From NCBI GenBank assembly GCA_031278665.1, contig JAITKC010000319.1, forward strand, positions 1 to 5,844: 5,844 nt of DNA. Direction: 5' to 3'. The stretch comes from Bifidobacteriaceae bacterium (GTDB taxonomy: Bacteria > Actinomycetota > Actinomycetes > Actinomycetales > WQXJ01). This document shows, in pieces, positions 5,574 through 5,844 of this stretch (its first letter is position 1; the number at the start of each line of letters is the position of its first letter). The notes beneath the pieces were generated by a model. That model saw only the letters and a program-made list of their open reading frames with translations. It did no database searches and was not told the DNA's origin. Made by a program: the position numbers and the translations under genes.

Positions 5574-5844
5574 ATGTCCCAGGCAGTTCCCATGCCAGCC
5601 CTCGGCGAATCGGTGACCGAAGGCACGGTCACGCAGTGGCTCAAGCGGGTGGGCGACCGCGTGGCGGTCGACGAGCCGCTGCTCGAGATTTCGACCGACA
5701 AAGTCGACACCGAGATCCCCTCGCCCGTCGCCGGCGTGCTGCTGGAGATCCTGGTCCCGGAGGACGATGTGGCCGCTGTCGGCGCCATCATGGCGCTGGT
5801 GGGCGAGCCCGGCCAGGCGCCGGCGGCGCCAGCTGACGCCGCCC
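5574..5844 (+). CDS. sucB: 2-oxoacid dehydrogenase E2 (dihydrolipoamide acyltransferase), N-terminal lipoyl domain
   Basis: The first 90 codons of an E2 acyltransferase, which transfers the acyl group from E1 to CoA through a swinging lipoyl arm. The gene continues past the right edge, so the subunit-binding and acyltransferase domains are not visible. Residues about 4-80 form one lipoyl domain: [13 protein letters not shown] opens it, and [14 protein letters not shown] contains the lipoylated lysine, Lys43 from this start. An Ala/Pro-rich linker begins after GEP near residue 81. ATG 5571 is an alternative in-frame start three bases earlier. The close upstream lpdA gene supplies the partner E3. 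In actinomycetes this E2 often serves both pyruvate and 2-oxoglutarate complexes, so the symbol could equally be dlaT/aceF; the substrate cannot be decided from the lipoyl domain alone. The full gene may carry more lipoyl domains. Confidence 0.93.
   Translation, partial: MSQAVPMPALGESVTEGTVTQWLKRVGDRVAVDEPLLEISTDKVDTEIPSPVAGVLLEILVPEDDVAAVGAIMALVGEPGQAPAAPADAA

Overview
The window reads as a chromosomal, core-genome segment from a high-G+C Gram-positive bacterium (Actinomycetota). The evidence is the strong G/C bias in third codon positions, GTG as start codon in five of six genes, start codons apparently without a leader behind a lone TANNNT box, and the order pepA - lpdA - sucB, which is familiar in actinomycetes. 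I cannot place it to genus.

Layout: (1) 1-215, minus strand: the N-terminal 71 codons of pyrD (quinone-type dihydroorotate dehydrogenase, pyrimidine synthesis), running off the left edge. (2) 216-268: a 53-base divergent promoter region. (3) 269-1693, plus: pepA, a complete M17 cytosol aminopeptidase. (4) 1703-3538, minus: a 611-residue membrane protein with an extracytoplasmic alpha/beta-hydrolase domain and about eight C-terminal membrane helices. It converges on pepA with only 9 bases between the stops. (5) 3539-3696: the hydrolase upstream region, with a promoter candidate and two interrupted palindromes. (6) 3697-4065, minus: a small conserved-looking protein of unknown function. (7) 4066-4157: a divergent region. 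(8) 4158-5537, plus: lpdA, E3 dihydrolipoamide dehydrogenase. (9) 5574 to the right edge, plus: the lipoyl domain of sucB, the E2 acyltransferase.

The lpdA-sucB pair forms one operon supplying E3 and E2 of a 2-oxoacid dehydrogenase complex: the lipoyl lysine of SucB carries the acyl group and is re-oxidised by LpdA. PyrD and PepA are independent housekeeping enzymes. The membrane hydrolase is the accessory-looking element: it interrupts an otherwise conserved housekeeping neighbourhood, and parts of it are visibly less G+C-rich than pepA.

I found no RNA gene, mobile element, CRISPR array or convincing terminator, and no new multi-gene system. The items most worth following are the membrane-fused hydrolase with its putative operator, and the repeated TANNNT-N6-GTG arrangement at two genes.
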